Below are positions 47,695 to 59,400 of a stretch of 64,000 nucleotides of DNA, one piece after another; position 1 is the stretch's first letter; every line of letters starts with the position of its first letter. This stretch comes from Gnetum montanum (taxonomy: Eukaryota; Streptophyta; Gnetopsida; Gnetales; Gnetaceae). Position numbers and translations under genes: made by a program. The notes beneath the pieces are model-generated. The model searched no databases. It was not told where the DNA came from and saw nothing but the letters and a program-made list of their open reading frames with translations. The stretch covers positions 387,429 through 451,428 of the forward strand of contig MNCI01037516.1 in assembly GCA_015680685.1 (NCBI GenBank), given 5' to 3'.

Positions 47695-49930
47695 ATGAAT
47701 CTAGCAACCACTTCGGTTCCCACCTCAAACTTGGAGGTATCCTACTCTATGTAGCATATGGTAGGTCCCAAGTGACTGCCCAGCCCAGTGCTAGTACTAT
47801 GGTAGTCCCTTAGATTGCGACAAAAATCCCCTAAATGTTTGCCTCGAGACGAAGAGCGATACAGTTTTCTATGTGTAAAAATTCAAGCGAATACACCATT
47901 GGACCATCATGAATTTGAAGAGAAATGTAACTTTGAGTTCATCTATCGGAATAGGAAGGAGTTCATCCCTGCTCCTGATACCACTATCTCAATGACTAAA
48001 ATGTATCAATGGGTGCTAAACCAACTTATACAATTAAGTAGGTCAAGGGAACGAGACACAACTTCCCACTACGATGAACCCTTTCAAGATGGCCAAGAGG
48101 AGTTGGACTCCCACTTTGAAGGTGGTGGTCCAATCTATGCCACAGCTGTCCCTTCCGCCTCTATTGCTCATTCACACTAGTCACAATTTCCCACCTCTGT
48201 TGCTACTACTATAACCTAGACCCTCTTTGGTGGTGGGTAGTCACCAAATGATGTCAACATATCAGCAAGTCAACCCTTCAACGTAATTTCTTAGCCAACC
48301 ATCCTTTTCAGTCTATTTCAATTTTTCACCAAACATCTGTAATGCCAACACTGTTGCACATGCACACCATGCTCTCGTCATAGTTGTATGTAAGTTATGT
48401 TCCTATCCCCTCCTCTACACCCATTCCACCATCGGTAGCAGCCCCAACCTTGGCTGCATGTTGGGAAACAACAACCTCTTTTCCCACAACTCAATTATCT
48501 CATGTGCAGCAATATGCGCAACCCCAAACATACCAAGCTCCACATGTAACACAACTAAACATGGGGTTGTGGGCCGCTCCAACCAAGGGACAAATGACCA
48601 CACCCATAGTGCCACCAATGGCAGCCACTCTAGCAACACCACCTACTAAATGACACCACTAGTAGGGGCTATTCAAACAATGCCCCCAAAGGGAATGACA
48701 ATCACACCAGTAGCACCACCGATGATGGTTGCTTTGGTAGCCCCACAACCCCTTGTGACACCCCCAGGTTTGGACCAAGCTTTCTAGCTCATCCAGACAC
48801 TTACTGATGAAATTAAATGACTTAAAGCAGCTAGCTCAATAACAGTCTAGGTTATGTACTTCTATTAGGATGATCCAATTAGTCCAATCGTTCCTGCGCT
48901 AACGTTGCCTCCTGGGTACAACTACCACAATTCACAAAATACAATGGAGAGGGTGACCTAAATGCTCACCTAGTTACATTCAAGTTTGAGTCCCTACTAC
49001 TATAGCCATGACCCCATGCCATCATCCATGTATTTGCCATGTCCTTGAAGGGTAAAGCCTTAGACTGGTACTGTGCACTTCCCTGTGCCTCAATCTCAAC
49101 ATTGGAAGAACTGTTAAGCCAATTTGTGACTTGCTTTAAGTATAACCTGAAGCGGAAGTCACTTTGGATCAATTTATGAGCATTAAACAAGAGGCGCTAG
49201 AATTTGTGAAAAAGTTCATACAACAATGGAGCGCTACCCTAAATGAAATTCATGAACCAATCGTTGAGGCCCATTTACTAGCCATTTTCAAAGGTGCGGT
49301 AAATGATTTTATTAAATCCAAGCTATACTACTTGGCTCCACATTCCCTTAGCTAGGTGTTTGCTCAAACCAAGAGTATCCAAGATGTGGCAGAAGCTAGT
49401 AGGGATCTAGCCTATGTAGCATATAAAAACGCACACACAAAGAAGGACAAGGAGAGAGGCAAAGCTATGACAACCATAGTAGTTGTTATAGCCCATAAAA
49501 CCAACAAGGGTAAACAAATGGACAAAGCATCTAAAACCCATGCCACAACCAACAGAACACCTAGCCCTAGTAGCGCTAGCCAACCTTCAACATTAGCAAC
49601 TACTGCCCAAACTTCGGTGAGGTCAAATTTTGAGTTCAAGGACCGTTCAAAATATACTCCATTACCAATCAAGCCATCTAAGCTTCTAAAATAATTACTA
49701 GGAGCTAGGAACATTCAACATAAATGGATGTCAAAGGAGGCTCTTAAATGACATCAGAGGTACTATGAAGTCCTTTGTGACCCCTCTATGGTTACATCTA
49801 ATGACCCACCAGTACCTAGGAACTTTAGACTAGAGCACTTCTGCGATTATCATCAAGTGTGCAGGCATGACATAGACTATTGCGTGGTACTGAAAGATGA
49901 TATCCAATGAATGATTTATCAATGTAAGTT
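47695..49930 (+). pseudogene. gag: gag of element D
   Basis: The ATG at 47695 (MNLATTSVPTSNLEV) is in frame with the long open part 47815-48180, broken by three TAG stops between. A Pro/Thr/Gln-rich middle follows (48380-48780). The capsid-type core then gives FTKYNGEGDLNAHLVTFK near 48935-48985 and FAMSLKGKALDWYCALPC near 49030-49085. It ends with HFCDYHQVCRHDIDYCVVLK near 49837, the Tat-type Cys/His motif. Frameshifts occur near 49160 and 49695. Confidence 0.8.
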
Positions 49931-51330
49931 GGTCCTTGACGAGAGCAGTCTTGTTCAACAAAAACATCAATCAATAAACATTTACAAAGACCTATTAAAC
50001 ACTAACAATACAGGTTATACTATTAATGCTATTGGTGTGGATGATAACATGGAGTTACAACATGAGCTGTTTATGATTCATGTACCTCCCCGCAACCTTG
50101 AAGCATCAACAACAACCAGGTCACAAATCCCATTTATCATTAAAGTCCTTCCTCAAACATTTATTGCAACGTTTTTGCTTAAGACTACACCACCTGCTAC
50201 CACTACAATGCATGCACCTTTCATTATCAAAGTGCCCAAGCATATAGCTCCCTCTACAACCCAAGGTCCAAGGATATAAAGTACATCACAATGTTCCCAT
50301 TCGAGGAAATGTGAAGCAAATCTAGCAGATAAGTTGGCTAGAGAACGTATTGCATTAGGCCCCCCTACGCCCACCCCTTTGTTGACCATGCCTATGACTT
50401 CATCATCGAGGGCTACGAGTAACACGCAACCACCATCCTTTGAGTCAACAAAGCCTATCATTCAATCTAAATCCACTCCTCCTTGGAAGATTCATCTTTT
50501 AGGACACATAGTAGAAGCAAAGATGAGCAAACAACCAAAAAATGGGCAAGATTTCCTAGATGCACTTTCGCAAGTTAAGAAAGATTTAAAGCAAAAGAAT
50601 ACAACATTAAGCTTGTATGACTTAATCATAACCTCTATGGTGCATAGTGAGGCCTTAGTTCACATGTTAGCATCTGTTTCGGTTACGGAAAACATGCCAG
50701 CTGAAGAGAAGGCTATCCATGCCATTCTACTTCCCCATGTGGCTGAAGAACCATGACCAACCTAGTTAATATTTCAAGATAAATCCATCAAGGATGACCT
50801 TGAAAAGGGTCAAGTGACTACTGATCCCATGTTTGTCATGATTTGGGTGGGTGAATACAAAATTCATAGAGTACACGTTGATGACGGGGCTGCCACTAAT
50901 GTGATCCCATTTTCCATTATTGATAAGTCAGACCTAGTGGATCAAATCAAGTCCACAGCAACTTCCTATCTGAAATCATTTAATGAAGCACGTGTCATAG
51001 TCAAAGGCACTACTGACATCAAATTTTTGGTAGGGGACCAATTTCTCACTAGCGTGGAATTCATTGTGGTGGAGGAGATGTCGAGGTTTAACTTGATCTT
51101 GGGGAAATCATGGTTAGCCCAATTAAGAGCAGTCTCCTCCTCCATACACCAAGAAATCCACCTACCCTACACGGGTAGAGAGGTGGTGATATTTGGTGAT
51201 GAAATAGCCCCCAAGCTATAAGCAATATAGACATAGAACAAGGGTCAGAGATAGAAATCTTTGAAAACGCATCACCCATCGACAATGAACCCCCATGTTT
51301 AATAGATGAGCTACCCAAAATTGCCAACTT
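49931..51330 (+). pseudogene. pro: gag-protease linker and protease of element D
   Basis: Open from 49911 to 50279 and 50334 to 50756 (Thr/Pro-rich linker), then protease 50814-51221: MFVMIWVGEYKIHRVHVDDG, AATNVIPFSIID, FNEARVIVKGTTDIKFLVGD and RFNLILGKSWLAQLRAV. The catalytic triplet reads D-D-G; related Ogre proteases usually show D-N-G or D-G-G in my recollection. The stop at 51221 is followed by a short decayed tail. Confidence 0.8.
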
Positions 51331-52001
51331 AGACTAGTAAAACACTTGGGCTGAATTGTCTTTCCAAATAGTAGACAACAACATAGAGGAATATCGTCAC
51401 AAAGCTTCCCAGCTGTATGCTCTACCTAGCCCACAACGGGTTAGGAAACAATTGTGTAATTAGAGACTACCTCTAATTCACTTCTATGAATCCTTGGCCT
51501 TAATACTCTTGTTTCTCTAGTCTTGATTTTGCATTATGTTCACTATTTGCATTATGTCATTGTTTGCATTATGACCATCATTTGCATTAATTATCTTGGT
51601 AATGGACCGGAATGGCCTTAAACTATTGCCATGGCCCGTTAATGCCTAAAACTAGCAATTGACCGTTGAAAATTATATCGCAATGGCCTGAAATGGCCTT
51701 AAACTATTACATGGCCAGAAATGGACTTAAACTATTGCATGTCCCGGCTTAAACTATTTCAATGGCTTAAAATGGCCTTAAATTAGGAATGGCCCGAAAT
51801 GGCCTTAAACTAGCAATGACCCAAAATGGCCTTAAACTAGAACAAGGAGCCCACAAGGGGCCTGAACACATTAATAAAACATTGACCAAAAGAAATGAAA
51901 TAAATGTTTCACTTTTTACTCTTCATTAAATTTGAGTCCATATAATAAGGGTTACAAAAAATAAAATGGAAAAATAAAAATAAAATTTTTTTGTTGTCAC
52001 G
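51331..52001. other. spacer after D protease with two short tandem repeats
   Basis: 51520-51595 has TTTGCATTATG units. 51600-51860 has about seven units of AATGGCC(T/C)(T/G)AAATGGCCTTAAACTA. The rest is A/T-rich (51890-52000). No sense-strand gene. Similar TTAAACTAGC units occur at 57040-57180 and 60740-61060. Confidence 0.6.
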
Positions 52002-55000
52002 CTACAAGTCTTCACCATTATCTTCATCTCTTACTCCACTAGGTCCCATGCCTCCATTTGGGTCCTGCATAAAACAAAAACAAAATAATGAATCAAACTA
52101 TGATTAGGCTCTCACAAAATAGACTATGATACAATAAAGAGTGGCTAATCTAAGATGGATCCATGTCCATCTCTAGGGGTATCTTGTCCATGCCATCCGC
52201 TAAGAGTCATATAATCTCCTCCTTGGTCAAGTTTGCCCAATCTTCTTCCCCCAAGTCAACGCTTGCTGCAATCTTCCCCTTCTCCACAGCCGTCCAAGTG
52301 GGTGGCCCTGGAGAAAAGGTGGCGGTGGTGGTCTCCCTGGAGGGCAAGGTCATCTCCCTCTTAGGAGACTCACTGACCACTACCTGTTGTGTAAATTTAT
52401 CAAAGGACCTAGCAACACCGATCACATCAAGAAATAGCTTATGAGTATGCAACTCAACGGAAGCATCCCAATATTTTTGATGGTAGGCAGCACGTTCCAA
52501 CTTGTACATGTGCTTATGGTTTTTTTGTGCTTACCCCCCATTCATATACCTTGGCACTGTAATCTTTCCAGTCCTGGTTTTTTTGGGCTAATAAATCCAT
52601 CTACAAGTGTTGCTCAATTATCTCATGGGTAGCCTCATTTTTTCCCTGTACGGTTAATCATTATCTTGCATAATTAATCATGGCCATACACCAGTTACCA
52701 TCAGAAGTATCACGGGCTATCAAGAACTCATTCCTTAACCATAGATCTTCCAGTTTGATTGCTTGGCTAGCCTTCTCCTTTTCCAACTTTCAGAGGTCTT
52801 TGTTGACATGCTTGCACTCCCACAAAGATCGTGCTGAGTACAATGTGCATTTACTCACCTCCTCATACACATTGTATGGTACATCGGTTACCTCTAGGGG
52901 GAGTTTATGTTTAGCTTCAACTTTGATCGCCTGTTGTGGGTCCCACTTCACCTGAAAAGCTATTATATCCAACATGAGGAAGCATTAGTCATGAGGCGAT
53001 GGTAAAAATATAACAACACAGAGTGCAAATGTAGTAATGCAAACACACCTATTTTCGGATCAATTTTCCTTAGGCGATCAATCATGTCATCGACTACCCC
53101 CTCCATAAAGGAAAACTTGTCTATGGTCTTGGTCCATGGTTGGATGCAAAATGAGGAGGAAGAATTGAGAGCTTTAGTAATGGTGTCCACTGTGTAACAA
53201 ATCATGTTAGCATGGTAAAGAAAAGGAAAAAAAAATTTGAAAAATAACAAAACTAAAAAATGAGATGAACGACAGTGCAAAGCTCCTACCCAGCAAACCC
53301 TTAGGGGTAAGAGCGGGGGGATCACCCATCAACACATTTCCAAGCAAATTGTCAAACTCACCGACATCAAATTGTAGCCCTTCCCCCTCAAGCTGACTTA
53401 ATAATGTAGCGGCACCCTCAACTGTCATGTGCCCCTCAGGTGTTGGGGCACAATTTGCGAAAGGTTCATTGGTAGCAGGGGCCTCTTCCTCTATGGCAGG
53501 GGCCTCCTCCTCTGTAGCTGGGGCCTCTTCTTCTTCTTCTATAACAGGGGCCCCTACCTCAAGGGCCAAAACTTCTTCTTCCTCATCTATCAAACACATG
53601 TAAATTGAGAATGCTAATGTAATATAAAAGAAGGAAGGTAGTTATAGCTAATGGGACAATTAAACCATGCTCACCAGTAGATGTAGGCTACACTTTGTGA
53701 ACCTTGATTTGTAACCTTTTGCCTCTTTCTTCATTGATGCATAGAGGTTCTTCCACGGGACAAGACTTCTTGCATAGCAACTTTGATTTTATTGTTTCAG
53801 CAATGAGGCGTGCCCTCCTTACCACATTACTTGTGTTAGTGGGAGGCACTCGTCCAACATTGTTTGGTGCATGAAAGGGCCGTGCCACCTGATCCCTTGT
53901 TATTATCAAAAAATATTTTCCAATAGCTTCAAGGGGGTCTTGGGATTAAGTGGTGCAGAACACTTGGTAGATCCATGGTTTGGATATTTGGGTGCGATCT
54001 TGTAGCACCCAGATGCCATTCTCTCGGACCACCAAGAATTTAGTGAATCATCGTAGGTAAGCAGTGAAAAAGGCAAAATGCACATCAAAACGTGCATCAA
54101 GCTTCTCAAAAAGCTTAATCATTTCAGCCCGCAAACCCTTGGTGAGGTACTTGGCCCAATTATAGTGAGTCTCTTCTTTCATAACATCCTGCATAACCCA
54201 AGCTTGCTCTACCCCAAGGATTTTCCCTTGGGAGAGTAATTTGGGAAAAGTGCTAGCCCAAAAGATAGGGTAAACCTTATTGGCTATCTCTAGTTTGACC
54301 TTATGCATGTAAATCTCCTTTCAATCTTTGCTCGCCCCTAGCCACTCTTTTATGTTCCCTCAATGGTTTACTTATCTATCAGTCTTCTCTCCTACCTATA
54401 AGCCATCAGAAGGGACACCAAAGAGATTTGTGAAAAGGCTGTTGGTGATCTCAAACACCACCCACACATCATGCACTTGTGTGCGAAAGCAATCAACCCT
54501 TTTCAAAAAAGAATCAACAAGGGCAAGCATCTCTATTGCCAGAATGCTTGGATTTATTGCTAAAAATAGGTCCATAAGCCCAACCTCCTGAAAATTTTGA
54601 ACAAGGGTGGCTGGGCCCCATTGCATAACTAGCGTTGTGTCTCGTCCACATCACTATACTTGAAGAAGAGGTTAGTTTCATCATGACCTGAGGTGACTAC
54701 CATAACCTCTTGGGATTCAACTACTACTGTAATAATCATATAAAATGATAAAAATAACAAAGACAATGCAATCAATCAATTGATCAATCAAGAGCATATT
54801 AAGGGACATGCATAACTTAACTCACCAGATGCGAATGGCATGGGGAATGGTGGCATTTCCACCAGAACTTCTTCCATGGTAGGTGCACATCGGGAGGTCC
54901 ATTCGCCATCCAACCATCCAAGTTCTTCGCACTTCAGGTAGAACTTGGCATACTTGGTTGGATAGGTCCTAAACTTGATTCTAGGTTATTCTATAATGTC

Positions 55001-55375
55001 AGGGTGCACATTTTCGGTAGAAGAGAACTCTTGTAAGGCTCTTTGGGCCAATGACAATGTCCCATCTTGATCATGGAGCCCATCCTTATCAATTACAAAC
55101 TTGACGATATATAGAATGTAATAAAAATTTTAACTATGTAAGACAAACAATATAACATCTTTAAAACATCTTCATAGGACTCACCCGTTACAACAGTAGA
55201 TGGTCCTAGGTGGATTCTTGAAGAAAGTGCCCACGTGACGAACAACAAATAAAGTGTTGTTTTTATGGTAACACTTAAATTCGGGCAAAGCCCAAATTCA
55301 ACACAAGTGCCTCAAGCCTCTTGGACGTTGATTTGAGCTCCTGGTCCCTTCTTCTTGAATAGACCCATCAGCCAT
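52002..55375 (-). CDS. antisense multi-exon gene inside element D (decayed, unknown function)
   Basis: Inferred exons on the minus strand: 55375-55185, 55100-54826, 54726-53675, 53586-53290, 53189-53049, 52959-about 52150, 52064-52002, about 940 codons. It starts MADGSIQEEGTRSSNQ. Introns 2-5 begin GTGAGT, GTGAGC, GTAGGA and GTGTGT and end TTACAG, GATAG, ACACAG and AATAG. All four are phase 1 and 88-100 bp long. Intron 1 has a GTGAGT donor, its acceptor AG apparently changed to AA. Intron 6 ends ATGCAG, but its donor is lost. Exon 3 has VHDVWVVFEITNSLF and WVMQDVMKEETHYNWAKYL; exon 4 is very acidic (repeated EEEAPA); exon 6 looks coiled-coil (ECKHVNKDL, KLEKEKASQAIKLEDL). Stops within exons are CGA/CAA/TGG-type changes, plus one-base shifts near 54645 and 52510. 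I do not recognise the family; the VFEITN...LFGVP block loosely recalls plant transposon-derived domains. Confidence 0.65.
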
Positions 55376-57259
55376 AAACTTTAAGATGCCTCAGTTTGCC
55401 TTGGGCAACAACGTTTCAACAAGAACAACGGTTGTCTTGGCCGACAAGTGTGACCACACTATCACACTAAACTAGCAAAGGAGGAACTCTAGGAACTCTT
55501 GCACACCTTCCTGAAACCAAATCGCCTAGTCCCTTACTCATGTGTGAGGAGGGGGGACATTGGCCATAGGTGCACTTACGCAGCATAGAACTCTGACTAG
55601 CTCAAGCACAATCAAGATGGGTTTCAAGATGACCTTGCATGGCATAGCACAAAGCATTAGTACAATGTTCAAGTGATGGTTACTAAATAGCGTAGCGTAG
55701 CCCCTGGTGTACAAAATTATTCCAAGTATGAAATAGTATGTCCCTGACATGATGAAACAAAGCCAAACATTTGTCAAGTATAAGTTCCACTTTTATGACT
55801 TGTCTTGTGTAGCGTAGTAGCTGCATTATATGTAGTGTAGCAGGGTGTTACATGTAATGTAGCATAGTAGGAACGCCCTACACAGCATAGTGGCTATGTT
55901 ACACGTAGCAGGTATGCCTTGCATAGCATAATGGCTACGTTACATGTAGCAGGTACGCCCTGCACGCATGGAAGCTACATTACACATAGCGTAGCATAGT
56001 AGGTACACCCTACACAACATAACGGCTACATTATGCATAGCATAGCATAGCATGCACACTTTGCACAGAGTAGTGGTTGCACTATGCATAGCATAGCATA
56101 GTGAGTGCACCTCATGCAGAGTAGCGAACTATGTCACGCACAACGCCACAACTATGTCCCATGTAGCATAAAAGTTGCATCATGCATAACGTAGTAGTGT
56201 AGCAACATAGCAGCGTAGCATAACAGTATGACAATGTAGCACCGAAAACACAACGCAACCTGTTGGTCATGCCGACAAGGATAACATAACCTAAGAAAAA
56301 AAAACATAACATTTACATAGCCCTTGGCCTTGTCCTGTTGCATGAAATGAAACAAAAGTAAATCGGAACGTGTGCTACATTACCTAGGATGCATGTAATG
56401 CTACCAGGGACGCAGGACATGCTGCCTAGAACCTCAAAAACCCTCAAAATGATACATCACCCCCACCCACAACAATAGCGATCATGGTAGTGACACGCAG
56501 TCATCATAGCATAGTAGCTGCCATGGCGACAACAGTAGTCTAATGCAACAAATCACACAATGTGGGCAAAGGTAGCGTAGTGACTTACTGGGTGGATGGG
56601 GTTTATTGCCGTTCCTCAATGCGTGCCCTAGGGAGATAATGTAGGGTGTGCTCCCCTTCATCTACATTGGCAAGACCCTGATGCCTATGTTGGCTCTTGC
56701 ATGCCATTGTCCTACTGACAAACTCAGGTGTATTGACTGCTATGCTACATCTGCTATGCTGTCTCTCAACCCAACCATGGTACGCTCTAGGTGTAGCTTT
56801 GACAATGAAAGTGACAAGATTACCATGGGTAATCCCCTATTTATAGCCTATGTGGTTAAAACACCTGTTACCTTTTGCGGTGTTCCATGTCCCACATGTA
56901 ACGTGGGACATTCTACATCCCATGCCCCTATCTATTGTAGCATAGCATTGGACACCCCATGTCTACTGTAGCGTAGCACGTAGTTGCAGCGTAACATGTA
57001 AATACACCAAAATTTTCACCTCATTTTCATAATTTTGCATGGTTACGGTGTGCTACGACCTTAAACTGGCAACCTTCACTCATGATTTTGCACAGTAACG
57101 GTCTACTACGACCTTAAATTGGTAGTTTTTGACATCAAATTTTGCATGGTTACGGTCCACTAAGACCTTAAACTAGAAACTCTCTAACGTTGCATCATTG
57201 CTTTGCATATATTCATTACATGTTGCTATCTTAAGTAGGTATCACTTGACTTTTCTTGT
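55376..57259. other. repeat-rich interval between antisense gene and RT of element D
   Basis: No sense gene is supported. 55680-56600 is packed with GCATAGCGTAGC-like units in both orientations (TAGCATAGCATAG at 56040 and 56090). 57040-57180 holds three copies of TTTTGCA(T/C)(G/A)GT(T/A)ACGGT...CGACCTTAAA. For the antisense gene this interval is the leader. Confidence 0.6.
56838..56845 (-). promoter_or_regulatory. TATA box for the antisense gene
   Basis: On the minus strand GGCTATAAATAGGGGATTACC is a near-ideal plant TATA box. It lies about 1.46 kb upstream of the ATG at 55375, on the same strand. Transcription would start near 56808 and run through the GTAGC-rich interval as leader. Confidence 0.55.
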
Positions 57260-57289
57260 TTGCTTATTGTGGCAAGTTCGATTGAAAAA

Positions 57290-58966
57290 ATGGCTACGTA
57301 TGATGATCTTCGTTCAGCCTTAATTCTAATGGATTCCCATGGCAAACTCATGAGGCACTTGAACATAGAGTTGATAGACTTGGAACCTTACCCCTATGAT
57401 ACCAACATAGCATCCTTAGAAACATCCTTGGATTGGCCTGAACATCTGGTCCAAACTCTATCTTTAGAGGTTGGTGATGTAACTAAGGACCCTCTTATCA
57501 AAATCCCCATAACTACATCCAAAGGGGAGGCAAGAACATTAAAAGTTAGCTCATTACTAGCGTCACAGGTTAAACAAAACATCTATAGAGTCCTTAATAA
57601 TAATGCCAAAGTGTTTGCATGCTCATATGAAGACATGCTAGGCTTAGACCCATGCATCATACAACACAACATCATACTAGATTCATGAATCAAAGCAGTC
57701 AAACAAAAGGCCCACAAGATCAAACCAAAGATTGCATTAGCTATGCGTAGAAAAATCACTAAACTTTACCAAGCTGGGTTCATTCAGGTAGTTGATTATT
57801 CAGAATGGGTATCAAACATCGTAGTCATTTCAAAAAAAATTGGGGGTATACGAATCTATATAGACTTCCAGGATTTGAATAAGGCAATGATTAAGGACAA
57901 ATTTCCATTGCCTAGCATCGACCAACTCATCAATACTATGATAGGCCATGCCTTACTATCCTTTATGGATGGATTCTTAGGCTATAACCAGATCCACATA
58001 AACTCAGAACATTAGTTGGAAACTACCTTCATGACCCCTTGGGGAACCTTCTGCTACACAATGATGCTCTTCGGGCTAAAAAATGTAGGAGCAACGTACT
58101 AGCAGGTGATGACCTACATCTTTAGTGATTATCTTTTAGAGATGCTAAATGATTATGTGGATGATATTGCCACTAAATCTAAGAAAGCTACGAATCACGA
58201 AAATGACCTAAATTTGGTCCTTCAACGTTGTTACTGGCATGAACTTCGCCTTAACCCTAGAAAGTGTGTTTTTGGAGTCAAAACTGGATGCATGTTAGGT
58301 TTTGTGGTGTCAACAACAGGGATACGTGTGGACCTTAATAAAGTTAAGGCAATCATTAACTTGGCACCATCTACAAACCTTGAAGAGTTATGCGGGCTAC
58401 AGGGTAGGGTACAATTCATAAGAAAATTTATCGTAAGGTTAATTGAAAAATTGCATCCAATTCAACATCTGCTAAAAAAGGGAGTCAACTTTGAATGGAT
58501 CAACCAAAATCAAGAAGCTTTTTATAGCTTAAAGAAAGAGCATGTCCATCTTCCCATTGTTTACCCTTCACAGAGAAACAAATCTTTTTACATCTATCTA
58601 GCCACTTTAGACACATCAATCACTACGTTGCTATGCCAAAATACGGATGATGGTTCCGAAATCCCTGTCTACTATCTAAGTCATGCATTGGTAGCCTATG
58701 AAGTGAAATACAATGAAGTAGAGAAAAATTGTCTTGCCTTAGTGTTTGTGCTTAAAAAGTGGTGGCATTACTTATTTCGTAGGCAAGTAAATATTATTTG
58801 CAAGAATAACATACTTCGGGCTATTACAACCAATATATACAAAAGTAGTAGGATAGCCCAATGGAAGGCCATAACCGTGAAATTTGACCTACACTATATA
58901 GCACAACCATTTGTAAAAGGTCAAGCTATAGCTACAGAACTTACAGTCTCACCTAGCAATGACTAG
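57290..58966 (+). pseudogene. pol: reverse transcriptase-RNase H of element D (well preserved)
   Basis: The ATG at 57290 (MATYDDLRSALILMDSHGK) opens a nearly intact frame with stops only at 57686, 58013 and 58100. RT blocks: KLYQAGFIQVVDYSEWVSNI, RIYIDFQDLNKAMIKDKFPL, FMDGFLGYNQIHI, then the catalytic YVDDIATKSKK near 58155. The connection GIRVDLNKVKAI and the Ty3 RNase H (FYIYLATLDTSITTLL, VKYNEVEKNCLALVFVLKKW) follow. YVDDI with a Lys-rich tail fits the Tat lineage. This is the best preserved pol in the window, consistent with D being young. Confidence 0.9.
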
Positions 58967-59400
58967 GTAGTGATAGAGCTTGAGTTCCTAGATGAACATG
59001 TTAATAGCATAAGCTCAGTACTTGCAGACTTCAAAGTCATCCTACATTTTGATGGTGCCTCAACTACACAAGGTGGTAGTATTGCCGTTGTTCTCACACG
59101 TCCCTCTAGAAAGATCTGACCTTTTGCATATCACTTCATATTTCTTTGCACAAATAATTGGGGATCCAAAGCTTAGCAATTCGAGGTGACTTGTAACTAG
59201 TCATCAATCAAGTTATAGAGGTATACGCTTGCAAAGCACAACATTTGCAACCTTACTGTGATTTGGGCAAGCACTTGCTAAAGCAGTTTGCAACCCTAGA
59301 TGTCCAACATGTGCCCTATAGTAAAAACACTATAGCAGATGCATTAGCCACATTAGCACTAAGCATGCCATCACATATGTTTGATACTTTTCTCGCTTCA
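58967..59400 (+). pseudogene. second, archaeal-type RNase H of element D
   Basis: VILHFDGASTTQGGSIAVVL near 59038-59096, then a shifted middle and DVQHVPYSKNTIADALATLA near 59299-59358. The FDGAS...G motif and terminal N-x-x-A-D-A-L-A are those of the additional RNase H found between the first RNase H and integrase in Tat elements. One catalytic Asp (FDGA) and the last Asp (ADAL) are present; the middle is damaged. Confidence 0.75.

Noticed and set aside
48384-48653. Separate small Pro/Thr-rich gene in D
   Set aside because: Lies within gag of D and continues its Pro/Gln-rich middle; not an independent gene.
56648-56971. 107-codon plus-strand frame between the antisense gene and RT
   Set aside because: Runs over the predicted antisense TATA box and GTAGC repeats, no recognised domain; likely chance.
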